This document shows, one piece after another, positions 43,300 to 56,969 of a DNA stretch of 64,000 nt. The stretch's first letter is position 1. The number at the start of each line of letters is the position of its first letter. The stretch is from Nematostella vectensis (lineage: Eukaryota; Cnidaria; Anthozoa; Actiniaria; Edwardsiidae): contig NC_064042.1 of the NCBI RefSeq assembly GCF_932526225.1, positions 372,001 through 436,000 on the forward strand. The letters are read 5' to 3'. The notes under the pieces are model-generated. The model was given only the letters and a program-made list of their open reading frames with translations. It did not search any database and was not told the DNA's origin. Position numbers and translations under genes: made by a program.

Positions 43300-45958
43300 G
43301 TACCCAGGGTAGTCTTTGGACTGAAATTATTTAAACAATTGTATAACGACTGCCATATATTCATAATGAGATTATCTCCCCGAAAAATCCGAAATTCTGA
43401 ATTCCTTCATTAGTACTACCATTACTAAAGGTACTCATTGTAAAATATATACCTAGATGGATATATATAGGTACTGTGCAACGCGAGCTTTCATGTCGAT
43501 TAGCGGTATGGGGATGTACTTTGCAGTAGAAACCTTCTTAAAACACTGTATGATAAATATCGTATTGTCCTCGTTTGCTAATGTCGGTGGGGACCCTGTG
43601 GGGCCTCGAATTTCCGATCGTTTAATGGTCCGCAAGCTGTCTATAAAACCAAAATAAAGCCAAGAAAACATGTTTCAAAGCAAAGAAAGGCTGAAGTTAC
43701 ATAAAAAGTTGAGTTACTTAGAAATGCGTGTTGGATTCATTTCCTTTTTACTTGAGTATCAGAGCAGACAATTATTTAAAGAAATTGCTTAGAATATTTG
43801 TAAATGTTTAAAGGTATTAAATAAGGTCGAGTTCTCAAGGGTTTTCAATGATTGGGAGTCGACTCTTTTAATGTATTGAAATATTAATTAAAGATCTTTT
43901 ATGGGAACGTCTTGAGTTCAGATTAAGGAATTCAGAGTATTTTGTCACAGTTTACAAATATAACAATACGGAACAAAATTCAACGAAAGGAATGAAATAT
44001 TATAATTTAAGTAACAATGGCGAATATATATATAATTTAAGAAACAAAGTCGGAAAAAGTTTTTTGGATCATCAGACAGAAACATAGTTAGCAATGTTTC
44101 AAAATTCGCCCTAACCTTTTCTTGATATCAAAACCTATCACATGCACACCACGAAACCTATCTAAAACAAACCTGAAGATTCCTGAAGACAAGCAATCAA
44201 AACTACAACCATACATGTCCATCCATGACTTGGTATTAATAGGGCCATGCCTCCTTGAGGTTGTTGCCAATTGAATTTAAATAATTCACAGCCTAAAGCC
44301 TCAGCAAACTTAGCTTCATTTCAGGAATATAGTGTACATTCGCTTGTTGTTTGTGAATTCGTGAGCAGTTGGATGCCAGCTAGCGATGCTGTATTTCCAT
44401 ATCTGCATGATGTCTGAGTTGTGTTCACGCTATAGCGGGCATGTTGTCTAATGTGTGTTTTTGTGTAGTGTCTGTTGGACGCCGAAGTCGCCTCATACAT
44501 AAAAGCGTAGCTTGACATACAAAGATATAGCAAATCTTTATTTTCACATCCTAAAAATGTCCTTTGAAAACACCAACAGGTAGTGCTCTTGTTGTATGAA
44601 GACTTGAGCCAACAAAAGTGTCATACTTTTATTATTGTGGGCTGAATGCTTCTATATTTGTTGATGTGGAGATTTCTTTGTAATTTGTCTAAATGTTACA
44701 ATTGGTTTGGCAGGGCCCTATCTATAATCGCGATCGGACTTTACTGGAGAAACACTTAAAAAAAAAACGCCATCCGCCATGGTTGCGCTGCAATAAAACG
44801 CCTACAGACCTCCATTCTGTCGATAAACACTATTATATATCTAATCGTGCGACCCAGCAAATTTTGCAAAAATCTTCCAGTTTGCGCTTTATTTTTTCGG
44901 GTGCAAGTGCATCCATCACAACACAATTTTAATGGAATTCTGCCGGCATGTTGTCAAAAAAACTTGAAAAGCTCATGGTAAGAACCCAAAATATTGCGTG
45001 CTATATTGCAGGCGGTGGCAAACCGGTGGGGCATGTTGAGAAGTTCCCCGCAGCTTCGGTTTGCTTATCCACTATGTGCTAGCATGGATTTTCCGGTAGC
45101 GCTCCTTCTAGCAAGTGGTAGGGAGAGAGCTCTCCATAAAAGTAGACGATATGGTGATCGCCCTATCTTTTAGGGCATTCAATTCAACCAACTGCTATAA
45201 ATTTCTTACGCTTTTGCTATCTATTAGGGGGTCTCACCGGTCTTACAGTGATTTTAGAGCAAAGGATTAGAAATTGCTTCGACCACATCCAATGTATCTT
45301 TTAGGGTTAAAAATGTTGTTGAAAAGTGCTTTTCTGTTCCGCCAGTCAGAACATTCTGATTCAAAATGCATGCCTTGTTTCGCCTAGTGCAGTGGCCTGG
45401 CTTTCTGTCACGAACATTGTCTGGTTTTTGTCCAGTGAATAGCATCGCGATAGATCCAATTCGGCAATAACGATTTGCAACGATTTATATCTTTATGTTT
45501 TTAAAGCCTTTATTTTTCGGCCAAAAGGGGGGTCACATGTCACCCCCGTCACCATCTAAGTGGTCAGTTATTGTCATTAGATGACTGAGTGAGAATCTTC
45601 ACAGTATCATTATGTCCTTTCTTTCACATGAAATCCTGGTCATATCTCACATAGATAAGAGATTATTTCCGAATGGTCTTTGGCGAGCACCCCGTTTATT
45701 ATGCGAGACCGAGCATTTTTTAGTTTTTTAATAAATCGAGCATTCAAGCACAACAAAAAATGGTACCCAAAGAGTACATGAGTCTAGGTGCCAACCAGCC
45801 TGCATAGCTGGCGATTATGTTGAGTTTCAAGTCTGTCCGAGAATCGTTCATAAAAAAACATTGTTCTGACAGTGTCTCTTGTGAATTTTATCATAAGAAA
45901 ACATGTTTAGTAACTTAAAATTGAAAGTGAAAAAGGGGAAAAAATAACGAGAATAAAA
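43300..45958. other. No gene seen upstream of gene B
   Basis: The promoter and signal-peptide exon of gene B should lie here or further up. A minus-strand frame at 43453-43640 follows an acceptor-like GGTTTTATAG but has no recognised domain. Otherwise AT-rich with no supported feature. Confidence 0.3.
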
Positions 45959-46038
45959 TGTAGTCAAGGTCTTGAACCTGCGCTTCGCAAAAATTTCGCA
46001 TTGATGGACAGCCGATTGGACCACTAGACTATCGTAGC
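45959..46038 (-). pseudogene. tRNA-like relic
   Basis: Minus strand has box A-like TAGTCTAGTGGTCC and box B-like GGTTCAAGACC at class II spacing, but the acceptor ends do not pair. Could be the head of a tRNA-derived SINE. Confidence 0.35.
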
Positions 46039-46456
46039 TTTGTTAAAATTGAAGGGACTATAATTAGAGTCATACTCTTTGTGTCGTATTATCGTTCGAG
46101 ACTTTGAACTTTGAACAACATGTCAAATTTCACCTTTTCTTTTCGTACTCAAACTAAATAACCCAGCACATTTAATTGCCCTACCGTTATACAATGTGTG
46201 TTGTGAATGTAAATAATCTAGAAAAGTGCAAAACCGTAATTCGATCAATAAGGGAGGGGGGCAATGTGTTTGGACCTTCTCACCTCAAATAAACAATCGA
46301 ACGTCGAGATGCGAATTGGCAAGTAAAGTACTAAAAAAGCTCTCCTAGCATTGTATTTTTTTGTTGACAAACTAACAGCTTAGTTAAACCGCAGAGGACA
46401 CAAACTGCTTCAAACATAGTCACACGCTCTTCAAAACAAGCACTAGTCCTTACTAA

Positions 46457-46650
46457 CGCAGTCGCGCTCTCTTCAAAAATACACGCGCTGCTTCACGAAC
46501 TCAGTCGCTACCTTTGCTATCTTCAAAACATGCACCAATTGATTCAAACGCAGTCGCGCTCTCTTCAAAAATACACGCGCTGCTCCGCGGACTCAGTCGC
46601 TACCTTTGCTATCTTCAAAACATGCACCAATTGATTCAAACGCAGTCATG
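46457..46650. repeat. 92-bp direct duplication
   Basis: CGCAGTCGCGCTCTCTTCAA begins at 46457 and again at 46549, each followed by ACACGCGCTGCT..TCAGTCGCTACC and ATGCACCAATTGATTCAAA. Shorter echoes (CGCAGTCATG, CGCAGTCGCGG) continue at 46640 and 47291. Confidence 0.85.
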
Positions 46651-46754
46651 CAATTCTTCAAAACTGCACAAACTCAGTCTAGCATTTCTTAAAAAAATAC
46701 AAATTGCAAACTTGGTATACGGCTCTCTAGAACAAGTGCCAATTGCTTCCAACC

Positions 46755-47022
<268 letters not shown>

Positions 47023-49440
47023 TATTGCATTTATATTGCGCAATTATCAATATAAAAATTTTCAACTGCGCATTACATCGAGTAAATAAAACTAGTAACA
47101 AATGCCAAACTACAATAATATTACGATAAAACTATGAATAATATAATTACAATAGACCTATGATAAAAAATAAAAGGAATATATATGTTGATTATAAATT
47201 AAACATTTCTTTAAATACAAATGTCTTAAGTGCCTTTTTAAAACTACCTAGAGAACTAGTGCATCTTACTTCATCCGAAGAATGTTCAAACGCAGTCGCG
47301 GTCTCTTAAAAAGAGACTGCTTCAAAATCAGTCAAGCTTTTTTTTCAAAACAAGCACAAATAATTAACGCAGTTTTCTTTATCTTACAAAGAGTATGTTG
47401 ACAATTTTGAAACAAAGGGCGCGTAAAAGGTAACAGATACTAAGACAATGCGCATGCGCACGCACAACCCACATAGAAATCTTTCTTGCAGAAACCTGCT
47501 TATAAATATTTTTCGGCTTTACATTGAGTATAGAGGGAGATCACAGGTCGACAGAAAGCATTTTATACTTCCTATAGGCTTTAACCGAAAGTTACCACGC
47601 CAGAATGTTAAAAATAATTCAAGGATTACTGTACCGGGCAGGGAGGGGTTGCCGACATCGGGGATGTGGAATCTCCAAAATCCAGGCAGTTTAACCAGTG
47701 GAAAATGTTGTTGATGTCACTTGATGGTAAAAACTAAATACAAATACTACTGTTAACAGAGACTCCTACTGAGATTTCTAAGGTAAAAAATCGAGCTAAA
47801 TGAAAGATTGTAACTTACGTCTGATGTGTCTCCTAAGGATGTGATTAAATATAACTTGAACTCCTTTATAACTCCGATCTGCTCCAAACTCCATGCTACC
47901 AAAAAGCGCTTATGTAACTAAACACCTTGTAACTGCTAATTATAAATCAAAGTTAATTATTGAATGTGAATATAATCTAAAAACAAAACAAGACAACAGT
48001 CCTTTCTGTAGGCTAGTCTATTTACACGTCCATGACAATTACTGTGTTGCGAAAAGCACAGAAAGACCACAAAAAGTTCACGCGGGCAGGCAGACAGGCA
48101 GGTAAAACGCGGACGCTGACATATAGAGAGGATGCCTAAAGCACCTAGACTCAAAAATACAATGCGAGCACGGCGGAAAAAATTGCGCGAGCATTCGAGC
48201 ATTAGCCAAAAGCTGCGAGCACACCTAAATTTTCGGGGACCATCCGGAAGCCCTACAGCAGATAAACGCACAGTTTTGTGGGATTCGATGGTTCGGATGC
48301 TGATTTCGACTATCTCCGAAGTGTTGGGGAGTCTCGGGCCCTCTCGGCCACATACGCTAGTAGGATTCCATCCAGCCACGACTTGTTTCTTTGTCAGGCA
48401 AGATCGCGGGCTCTGGCCACAGTACACGCATGCGCAGGGGGCCGAAGCGCACGTTTGCCTGAAGAGAGGTTAAAATCCAGACAAGGCGCCAGATGACAAA
48501 GTATCGATAAGCTCATTATCCCATTAAGACCTCGGAGAATATTAGCTGCTGTCTCGACTCTAGGAGAAAAGTCAAACGATTTTTAAGTTGTTATCATGTG
48601 AATGTCGTTCGTTCTTCTTCTCCATCTATTCTTATCGAAAGTGAGGGAATACGCATTATCAGGAACATATTTTTGTATTTGAGAAATAAAAAACTATATG
48701 CGTACCTTTTTAAAAACCGCGGTGGTTCTGTTTGGTAAAATTCAAAAGCAGATCAGTGGCGCACGAGACCACAGGTCTCGAGAATTCCTCAAACACATAC
48801 CGAGCCGCCCAAAAGAATGATAATTTTTAGTGATAAAATGCCAGAGTTTGTCGTAATTCACGGGGTTGTTGACTGATGATGCACGAGTTCTCCTTATATG
48901 AATGTGACCTTGCCGGATGCGAGCGTCTGGAAGTCCCAAAATTTTTACTTTTGTAACAGCGAAACTTCTGAATTAAAAGTTCTCGCAGGGGAAAGAGGGC
49001 TCAAGCAACTCTACATTTTTACGCAACCAGCCTATAAGCACTGATGTATGATAAAAAATATAGGCTCAAAAATATATTCAAAACTTCATGACTATATTCT
49101 AAAGAAAGGGCTTGGATATTCTTAACAAAGAAAATTTGTTTTAGAATAGATATTAGTTGAATTCAACAAGAAACATAGGATTATTTCGGACTGCCGAACT
49201 GCGCCTTTTTTTCGTTAACAGCAAAGGCTGTTGATGTCACATGACCAGGGATGAAAAAACCTACACTTAGCCAAAAAGCGCTCCTGTATGAATAAAAAAA
49301 GTCGTTCTAGAGAATATGCAGAACTGTTTTAGGGAAGGATCATTTGAAATATGAATGCATTTGTGATGCTCATTTTGGATTTGCTTGAGCCTGGGAGGGG
49401 GATGAGCCACTTCCCCTTAAGTATTCTGATCAATTAGATC
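47023..49440. other. No recognised gene
   Basis: Frames at 47957-48427 (-) and 48132-48473 (+) overlap on a CpG-richer stretch but match no family I know. A segment at about 49085-49195 is repeated at 51893-52013. Confidence 0.3.
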
Positions 49441-49600
49441 GCCAATGAATACACTCATAGCTCTCATATGATATATATTTCAATGATAAGACCCATAGAG
49501 TATTGCTCCGGCGTGTGGGCTGGTTGCGGGAGGTCAACAGCGGAATGTTGGAACGCCTCCAAAATCGTGCGGCGCGCATTGTTTGCCCAGCCACCTGACA
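49441..49600 (+). pseudogene. LINE reverse transcriptase C-terminal fragment
   Basis: MIRPIEYCSGVWAGCG in one frame and MLERLQNRAARIVCPAT in the next resemble the end of the RT ORF of non-LTR elements; a frameshift near 49535 separates them. Unlike the LINE at 6-9 kb in sequence. Confidence 0.7.
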
Positions 49601-49631
49601 TATTCTGAAATCGGTAAACAAGAGCCAGCAT

Positions 49632-49885
49632 TTTAGGAATTATAACAATTTAGGAGTTATAACAATTTAGGAGTTATAACAATCTAGGAATTATAACAAT
49701 TTAGGAGTTATATCAATTTAGGAGTTATAACAATCTAGGAGTTATAACAATTTAGGAGTTATAACAATCTAGGAATTATAACAATCTAGGAATTATAACA
49801 ATTTAGGAGTTATAACAATTTAGGAGTTATAACAATTTAGGAGTTATAACAATCTAGGAATTATAACAATTTAGGAGTTATAACA
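49632..49885. repeat. 17-bp tandem repeat
   Basis: Unit TTAGGAGTTATAACAAT, about 15 copies, with variants TCTAGGAATTATAAC. Confidence 0.95.
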
Positions 49886-49889
49886 GGGA

Positions 49890-52800
49890 CATGTCAAGAA
49901 GAACGACCCGCCAAAGTAATTATCTGCACCATCCTCATGTGCGGACACAGACAGCTAAGCGTTCTTTTTATTATCGTGGCTGCACAGTTTTAGCCAATTG
50001 AAAAGCTTAAAAATTATATTTTTAGAGTTACTTAGTTACTTAGATTATGTGGCAAATGAAATAAGTATATATTTTATATATTCTTGGTTTCTCTGCACAT
50101 GCAATATATATATGCAATATATATATATATAATGCGTGAGTGCAGGCGTTCTTTTAACAGTGCTTTTTTTATGTATTAAAATACATAGGTGTAGAGCGGG
50201 ATAAATCTAGGTTTGTAGGAAAAAACACGCGAACTACCGTTTCATCTCTACAAGCCTGTTTCGTGGTTGCCCACCCATTAGGAGATGATATATATATATA
50301 CAATAATATAATATTATGTAATATATATGCAATATATATATATATATATTGCATGTTAGCTATATATATATACATATTTTTAATTTTATATTTATACATA
50401 TAACATTTTTGTTAAAACCCAGGGCTCCTATTGATAGCAGAATAGCCCTTTGTGGGGATCTGAATGGACTACCCTGGGCATTTTTCGAAATTTTGATTTT
50501 TTTTTGTAACCTCCCACCAGATTTTCTAATAGTCCGTCCTCTCTATCGATAAAACCGTGATATCGTAATTCGATCACCTTTTGACCCTTCGTTACCTTTG
50601 CGTAGACATATATTGCCGGGTCATACATTAGCATGAATTAGCGGTGTAAGAAATCCCGGGCGTATTTCGACTCGACAGTCAAATCCATGTGGATCGCATT
50701 TCGTTATTATCCTATCAAAAATAAGCAAATTAAACGGGAAAAAAAGGTTTTCACCACCTCGCACTGTAATTAGCGTTTCAGTCCCGTGTTATTTGTAGCA
50801 GTTTCAACGTTGTTTGGTCATTTCATATTCCCTGGGTTATTTTACCTATCAGCGGTGTTCTGGGAGACATTTACCAAACAGCGCCAGTTTTCTCCTTCAA
50901 GGTAAGAAAGCTATTATCCGTAAAGTTTTTTTTCTCTGCTTAACTCTATATGGCTGTAATGCAACGGTAATCGAAAACCTCGGACTAATATTTGGGCCGA
51001 CAAACAAATTAGATTAAACGGGTTATCAAAAAATGCGGCGTTTGCTTAGAAAATATCTGTTGTTTGGTTTAAAGGTTGATAGAATAAGCTGCTCGGGGAT
51101 GTTGTCCTTATAATAATCTTTAGTGGTTATATAGCTAAACAATTTGTACGGGATCAAAACTTTTAAGTGCTACACGCCCAGAGTTTAGAAAGCTTGTCAA
51201 CCATATTGAAAGATTCCCCCCAAAAATATTGTAAGTTAATGACATATCACTTGGTTTGAATGATTGATATGTAAGACTTTAAAAGGGTACATACGAGCTT
51301 AAACATTTGTCGAACTCGCTAAACTAAACATTATCATTTAACTTTTGATCGCTTTTCCGATTTTGACGATCATAGACGCGTATGATCTTTGAGATACCAG
51401 GCGCTACAAGACCGTGCCCTTCGTCTTGCCTTTCGCCGTCTCTTTGGCGTCACTAACAGAGTACTGTGTCTTCAGCTGAAGTGTTTTATCAAGGTAGGAT
51501 ATATTGACCAAGAAAATATAACTCTCGCTACCTCGGGGCTCGATACGGTTAAATTTTCACCAGGTGCGCGTGCAGTAACGTACTTAACAACTGCTCCAAC
51601 TGCTCAAATACTCAAAATCAAAAATACTCTCTTGCTATAAATATTTGCTATTCGAGATCGGCACTTGGAAAAATGAAATCGCCCATGCGTAAATCCGAAT
51701 AATCGTACTCACCATAAAAGCTACTCGTTTTTGTTAAAAAAGGCCTAGCGCTTCCAGACGATTCAAATCTGTTGTTTAGTTATTGTGCAAGAATCAATTT
51801 TCGGGCCGCACTTATATTCAATTGTGTCCTGTACAATGTCAATAAAATATCAAACTGCTCGTTAATCAAATAATATATTAAAATTTAAATTTCATATATT
51901 CAGAAGAAAGGGCTTGGGTATTCCCAACAAAAAATTGTTTATAGGGCTCCGTTTATACAGTAGATATTACTTGAATTCAAGGAGAAACAGAGAAATATTT
52001 CTGACCGTCGGACCGTTAGTTTGTTTAGGACACCATCCTGCTGCCGGACCTCTCAATCACCTCGTATGATAAAATAGACATCTTCTTATTTTCGTAAAAT
52101 CTATCGGGTTCCCCCCACCATTTATTTTTTTACAATGCTTCGGCAGTAATTGATTCTAAGATGTCTTTAAATGGCAAAGCTAGTCGTCTATTGCGGCACC
52201 AGGATGCAATATTTCCCTCTATTTTCACTAAACGATGACAGAGGAATGTTTTTGGTCAGTGCCTATGCCCTCTCTATTGGGCTATTAATTCAATGAATCT
52301 ATCAATTGGGTTAGCAAATATCGTCCAATCGAGTGCGAGGCGTGATACGCGCAATAAGACGTTTTATGGTGGTTGTTGAGCTGGGTATAGCCATAGTAAC
52401 TATGGAATAGCCAATAAGGGCGCGCTTGAACGCGCTTGCACTCTATATGGGGTCAGAGATACAAAAAGTCGGATTGATAACGACTAAATCGTGCCTTATG
52501 AGCAAGGCGATGGATTTTTCTCGCAGATTTGCCACCCTGTCGGGGGCGCCCTTGCCTGGGGCAAGAATAATCAAAAGAAAAACGCTGTCTTGACCCCAAG
52601 AGCAAGGACGCCCGTTGCGCGCATGGGAATATACTCCTTCAGTGTGATTGAGCGAGACTCGCACACGACCTCCCTTGATCCTTTTTGACCACAAACGTCG
52701 AGTGTCTTGTAAGCCACCCCATCCGAGAACTAAAGGGAACGTTATATCACCCCACGCTGAACTAGTCCGTTACCCGTCGCTATGAGAATAGGGTACCCTA

Positions 52801-53350
52801 TTTAAAATGATACCGTTTCTACAGTTGTTCTTTAAGATTGAAATCCCCTCCACCCCCCCCTCCTCCAATCAGCCCTGCTCCCCCTCATGTTTTAAGAAAA
52901 TTTAACATGACCCTTTTAATTGTGTTTGCACGTCTCGAACTTATGATCGGAAACCAGCGCTCTTTGCGTGCGTCAATACTGACTCTACAGCAGAAGTTTG
53001 GGCGTGACTCCTGACTCTGATAAGTGAGCGTTGGAACTTTGAGCATGTATGGAACTTATCAGTGCCAGCGTGGCGCAAACGAAAATACAATAGTTAATGG
53101 CTAATTCTTTATTACTACATTTTTTTGCTCTTTTTCTGAAAGTGCAATTCGCTGAAAGAGCCCCCTCCTACCACCACACACACAAAAAGTTTTCAAGTGG
53201 GTAAATATTAGAACGATACAGTGACAGCGCGTGAAAATCCCTCCTCCGCCCATGGCACTCTGTCGACGCTTACAAGAGGGTTTTTACACGAACACGAGCA
53301 AGTGTGTGTACGCGACTTTGAGAGACTAAAGCTTGCTCTCCTCTTTTTCA
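49890..53350. other. No recognised gene
   Basis: AT-rich with (AT)n runs at 50106-50132 and 50285-50370, and a 110-bp direct repeat partner at 51893-52013. A frame at 51389-51640 (RYQALQDRALRLAFRRLFG) faintly recalls an RT tail but is not convincing. Confidence 0.3.
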
Positions 53351-53354
53351 ATGT

Positions 53355-54105
53355 TTTACCTTTTTGTATGGGACTTTATTCGGATGTTTTACTGTATTTC
53401 GATTGGACTTTATTCGGATGAGATTTAATTCGGATGTTTCACTGTATTTGTATGGCTTTATTCGGATGGGATTTTATTTGAGTGTTTCACTGTATTTGTA
53501 TGGAGCTTTATTCGGATGTTTCACTGTATTTGTATGGCTTTATTCGGATAGGATTCAATTCGGATGTTTCACTGTATTTGTATGGCTTTATTCGGATGGG
53601 ATTTTATTCGAGTGTTTCACTGTATTTGTATGGCTTTATTCGGATGGGATTTAATTCGGATGTTTTACTGTATTTCTATGGGGCTTTTTTGAATATTTAA
53701 CTGTATTTGTATTAACGCTTTATTCGGATGTTTTACTGTATTTGTATGGAGCTTTATTCGGATCAGATTTAATTCGGATGTTTCACTGTGTTTGTATGGC
53801 TTTATTCGGATGGGATTTAATTGGGATGTTTCACTGTATTTGTATGGGACTTTTTTGGATATTTCACTGTATTTGTATTAACGCTTTATTCGGATGTTTT
53901 ACTGTATTTGTATGTGGTTTTATTCGCTTGTTTCACTGTATTTGTATTATTAGGATGTTTCACTGTTTTTGTATGGCGCTTTATTAGGATGTTTTACTGT
54001 ATTTGTATGGGCGTTTTATTCGTTTATTTCACTGCTGTATTTCTATGGGGTTTTATTCGTTTGTTTTACTGTATTTGCATGGGGCAATTCGGATGTTCAG
54101 AAGTA
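53355..54105. repeat. ~32/47-bp composite minisatellite
   Basis: Core GTTTCACTGTATTTGTATGG + CTTTATTCGGAT, often with an inserted GGGATTTTATTCGGAT-type block; about 18 units. Lies just upstream of the E2F-like gene. Confidence 0.92.
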
Positions 54106-54220
54106 CTCTTCGCCGGATGCTATTCTCTCATATTACCTGATGTCTGGATGTTTTTCTTCTCCTGTCATCACCTCATACTATTGCGGACCATATACCATTT
54201 TCCTTCGCAGAGATCATAAC

Positions 54221-54465
54221 ATGAGCGCTACGCAAAAAAGCGCCAAGGTGAAAAAGCCTTTAGGAGACGCCTCCGGTGGCAACATGGCCTCGGTAACCAA
54301 GACATTGGTTCAGCTGATGTTGGAATCCCCTGGGAAAACCATACGGTTAAATCAAGCGTTTGCACATATCTCTGCTCCTAAGCGACGGGTCTGTGACGCG
54401 ATCGAAATCCTGGCAGGAATCGGACTGGTTGAAACGGAAGGAGACGAAATATACTGGCTCGAAAT
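54221..54465 (+). CDS. E2F-like gene, exon 1: winged-helix DNA-binding domain
   Basis: From ATG: MSATQKSAKVKKPLGDASGG, then SVTKTLVQLMLESPGKTIRL, KRRVCDAIEILAGIGLVETE and YWL. This follows the E2F DNA-binding fold (LTxKF, LN-A, RRIYDITNVLEGIGLIEKK, IQW). The invariant Tyr of RRxYD is Cys here and DITNVLEG is diverged. E2F proteins bind E2F sites as DP heterodimers to control cell-cycle genes; altered DNA contact may change that. The donor (GAAAT|GTGGGA) is weak and chosen by phase; an upstream exon using CCTTCGCAG at 54210 is possible. Confidence 0.75.
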
Positions 54466-54507
54466 GTGGGATATGATAAGTGTTTTAAACTTAGCTCGAC
54501 CTGGTAA

Positions 54508-54590
54508 TACCCTGGTTCCAGAGCCTCGTGCGTCTCTCTAGTGGCCAGCGAGCTGAATAGAGAGACGCTCGAGGCTCTGGGATCAGGGTA
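54508..54590. repeat. 32-bp imperfect inverted repeat
   Basis: TACCCTGGTTCCAGAGCCTC..GTCTCTCT pairs with AGAGAGACGCTCGAGGCTCT..CAGGGTA around a 19-nt loop; a few mismatches. In the first intron of the E2F-like gene. Confidence 0.8.
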
Positions 54591-54788
54591 ACCTGGTAGG
54601 TATGCTTTTCAAACTCGGGCCAGAGGTATTTATAGGCGGTATCTGAGACAAAATAGGCTTTAGTTATACTGATAATAATAATAATGGTAATATTAATGAT
54701 GATGATAATAGTTATATTGATAAGACCATATACAAGGCCATGATTTAGTCATAATTTATGATAATTTATGAGCATTTCTTTTTTCTAG

Positions 54789-54957
54789 GGATGACCCGCC
54801 CCCTGGCTTAAGAAGTACAAGTCACTCGACAGAAGAATTGAGAATGGAGCTGAAACTCCTTGACTCAGAGGAGAAACACTTGGACGAATTGATCGAGCAC
54901 GCCCGAGAAGAACTAACAAGCGTAAAGACAGACCCAGAAAACAGAAAATATCCTTTT
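54789..54957 (+). CDS. E2F-like gene, exon 2: coiled coil / dimerisation start
   Basis: After TTTTTTCTAG, phase 2: DDPPPGLRSTSHSTEELRME then a leucine heptad LKLLDSEEKHLDELIEHARE and KTDPENRKYPF, matching the E2F leucine zipper and the LTEDxxNxxxAYVT region. The end (TTTT|GTTAAT) is uncertain; the following DIR and marked-box segments were not clearly located. Confidence 0.7.
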
Positions 54958-55537
54958 GTTAATTTGCTGTTCAATAACGAGAAAGGGACATTCATTTGTG
55001 CCAAACGTTGTATCGTTAACGTGCATTGTACGTTCATCAACATCGCACGAAACATCCTTAGCGTGACTAGACTTTCAATAACAATGATTGAATATGCGCG
55101 AACATTCAATAGCATCAACGGACAATCAATAACGCAATTGGGCATTCATTCGGGATGGGATGAACATTCTTTTGCATGCAATCGAAAATTCAATTAAACG
55201 TTTGGACAATCAGTAGCGTTTATTGACAACCAGTTATGAAAAATAGAAAATTAATTAGTGCTTTTAACATAAACAAAGACAATCAATAAGCCTTTTAGAC
55301 AATCATGTTCATCAATGTGACATTCATCAATGTCTCTGACAAAGCTTCTAATAAAAGCCACCTTTTAGGTGTCTGATAAAACTACAGAATCTAAGGCGTG
55401 CGGAAACAATTGTAAAAAGTATTTTAGTTTTCTAATTGGATTAAAATAATTTGTTTCGGCGCAAACATGACACGACGAGTTTCATGTTTATCTTTTTTCC
55501 CGCCTTTTCAGTGTTATGGTTGTTCCCTTCCTTGTAG

Positions 55538-55640
55538 GCGCGCCGACAGCATCTATCTCCCCAGAGATCTGTTTCGGGAAGAGAGCCTATGGGGAAATTG
55601 TACAAATTGAACGAATTGTTTTGACGATCTTTACACCGAA
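55538..55640 (+). CDS. E2F-like gene, candidate marked-box exon
   Basis: After CCTTCCTTGTAG the frame GAPTASISPE resembles the KAPPxTxLEVP segment of E2F. Only tentative; an alternative acceptor lies at 55511 and the 3' boundary is unknown. Confidence 0.35.
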
Positions 55641-55869
55641 CAGTTTTCTAAACCGCCTTTTTCAAGATTCACGATTTGAACCCTTACCAGAACGAATATC
55701 GAAAAGGGCACGGCCAGAGAGCACGCAAAAAGTAAACATAAACACAACACAACACTACACACGTCTTTTCAATAAGTTGTTTTTTATTTTCCACTAATTT
55801 TGTTTTTGCCTTATGTTTTCCGTAAAAATCATTAGGGACAAATAATGAGCTTTGGCAACCTGTGGTCAA

Positions 55870-56170
55870 ACGGGACTAAATTTGTCTACAAAATAATGTT
55901 GATCAAAATACGTATATTGTATTCATTGGAGGTTCTGTATTTCGTGGTGGTTAAAAGCATTGAATGGAAAAACAGAATGGATTTGGTGCCAAAAAGATCA
56001 ACAACTGTCAGAAGCGATACCTTGCGTCGTATGACCATTTAGGAGAACAAAGTTGTAAAATTCGATCAAATTAGTACAGCAAAATGTGTCTTGTTCAGTC
56101 CCCGCCAAGTATATACTAACACAATTAGTGAACAGCGGTGTAAAGTCCCCGAGACGCGAAGCGTCTGAAA
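55870..56170. repeat. Dispersed repeat, copy 2
   Basis: Partner of the repeat at 10410-10745. Its right end (AGCGGTGTAAAGTCCCCGAG, GACGCGAAGCGTC) is the reverse complement of the corresponding end of copy 1. Confidence 0.75.
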
Positions 56171-56960
56171 AGAGCAAAGTCGTCGTCTTTCGATTTCCCA
56201 TTTAGCTAAAAACAAAACTTACTATTAGTATTTCTACCAAATTCCAGAGTTCTTCTTGAATGCTTTCGCCCAGTATATTCACCTTCCTTAGCGCTATCGC
56301 TGAACTAGACTGAACTAACATGAAATTCTTACTTATTTAGTATTAAAAGATTGTTTTTTACGCTGCGTATATGAAACAATATTCTTACCTCAATTTTCAT
56401 TCAACATTCGTTTCGTTTTCCATAATTGTATTCGTGTATTTTCGCTGTGTTTTTGTAATAAGCTGCGTATAGCTTTTGTAGCAAACGAATGATGGAAATA
56501 GGAAAAATATTTTTCCCGTAGCTTTACGCGCGCTCCCACTTTCGCGCCATTTAATATTTTCGACCAATCAGAAAAGCGAAGGCCACAGACAACGACTAAA
56601 AAAACACACAGGTATCCTTTCGTGACCACCAGAACTTTATCGTAAAGCTTTTCCCTATACTCACTTCTATATACATCCACTCAATAAGAAATTACAAGGA
56701 AACAATCAGTCGTCATCTTGTAGAAGAATTCCACCGTGTACGGAAAATTTGCACAATTCACAATAGGCAAAAAAAACACCGTCCTCGTGTTTTTTCCCTA
56801 GACACGCCCCTCCTGAATATTTTTCCTGATAGAGTTGAAATGGGATAAAATTTCTTGGAACGCCACTGAGGAATGGTCTTATTCCACAATAAGTAAAAAA
56901 AAGAAATCAGTGAAAAGCCTTAATGTGCATACATATCTTTTCATCACTAAGACAGACATG
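56171..56960. other. No gene seen
   Basis: AT-rich; a minus frame at 56390-56680 has no recognisable domain. Confidence 0.3.
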
Positions 56961-56969
56961 CAGGGAATG

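Noticed and set aside
48132-48473. Overlapping frames on both strands in a CpG-rich stretch
   Set aside because: No recognisable family; long frames here can follow from higher GC.
51389-51640. RT-tail-like frame RYQALQDRALRLAFRR
   Set aside because: Too short and lacking any second RT motif.
53364-54219. Phe/Tyr-rich repeat frames on the plus strand
   Set aside because: Minisatellite translations with no splice or start support; the E2F-like start at 54221 is separate.
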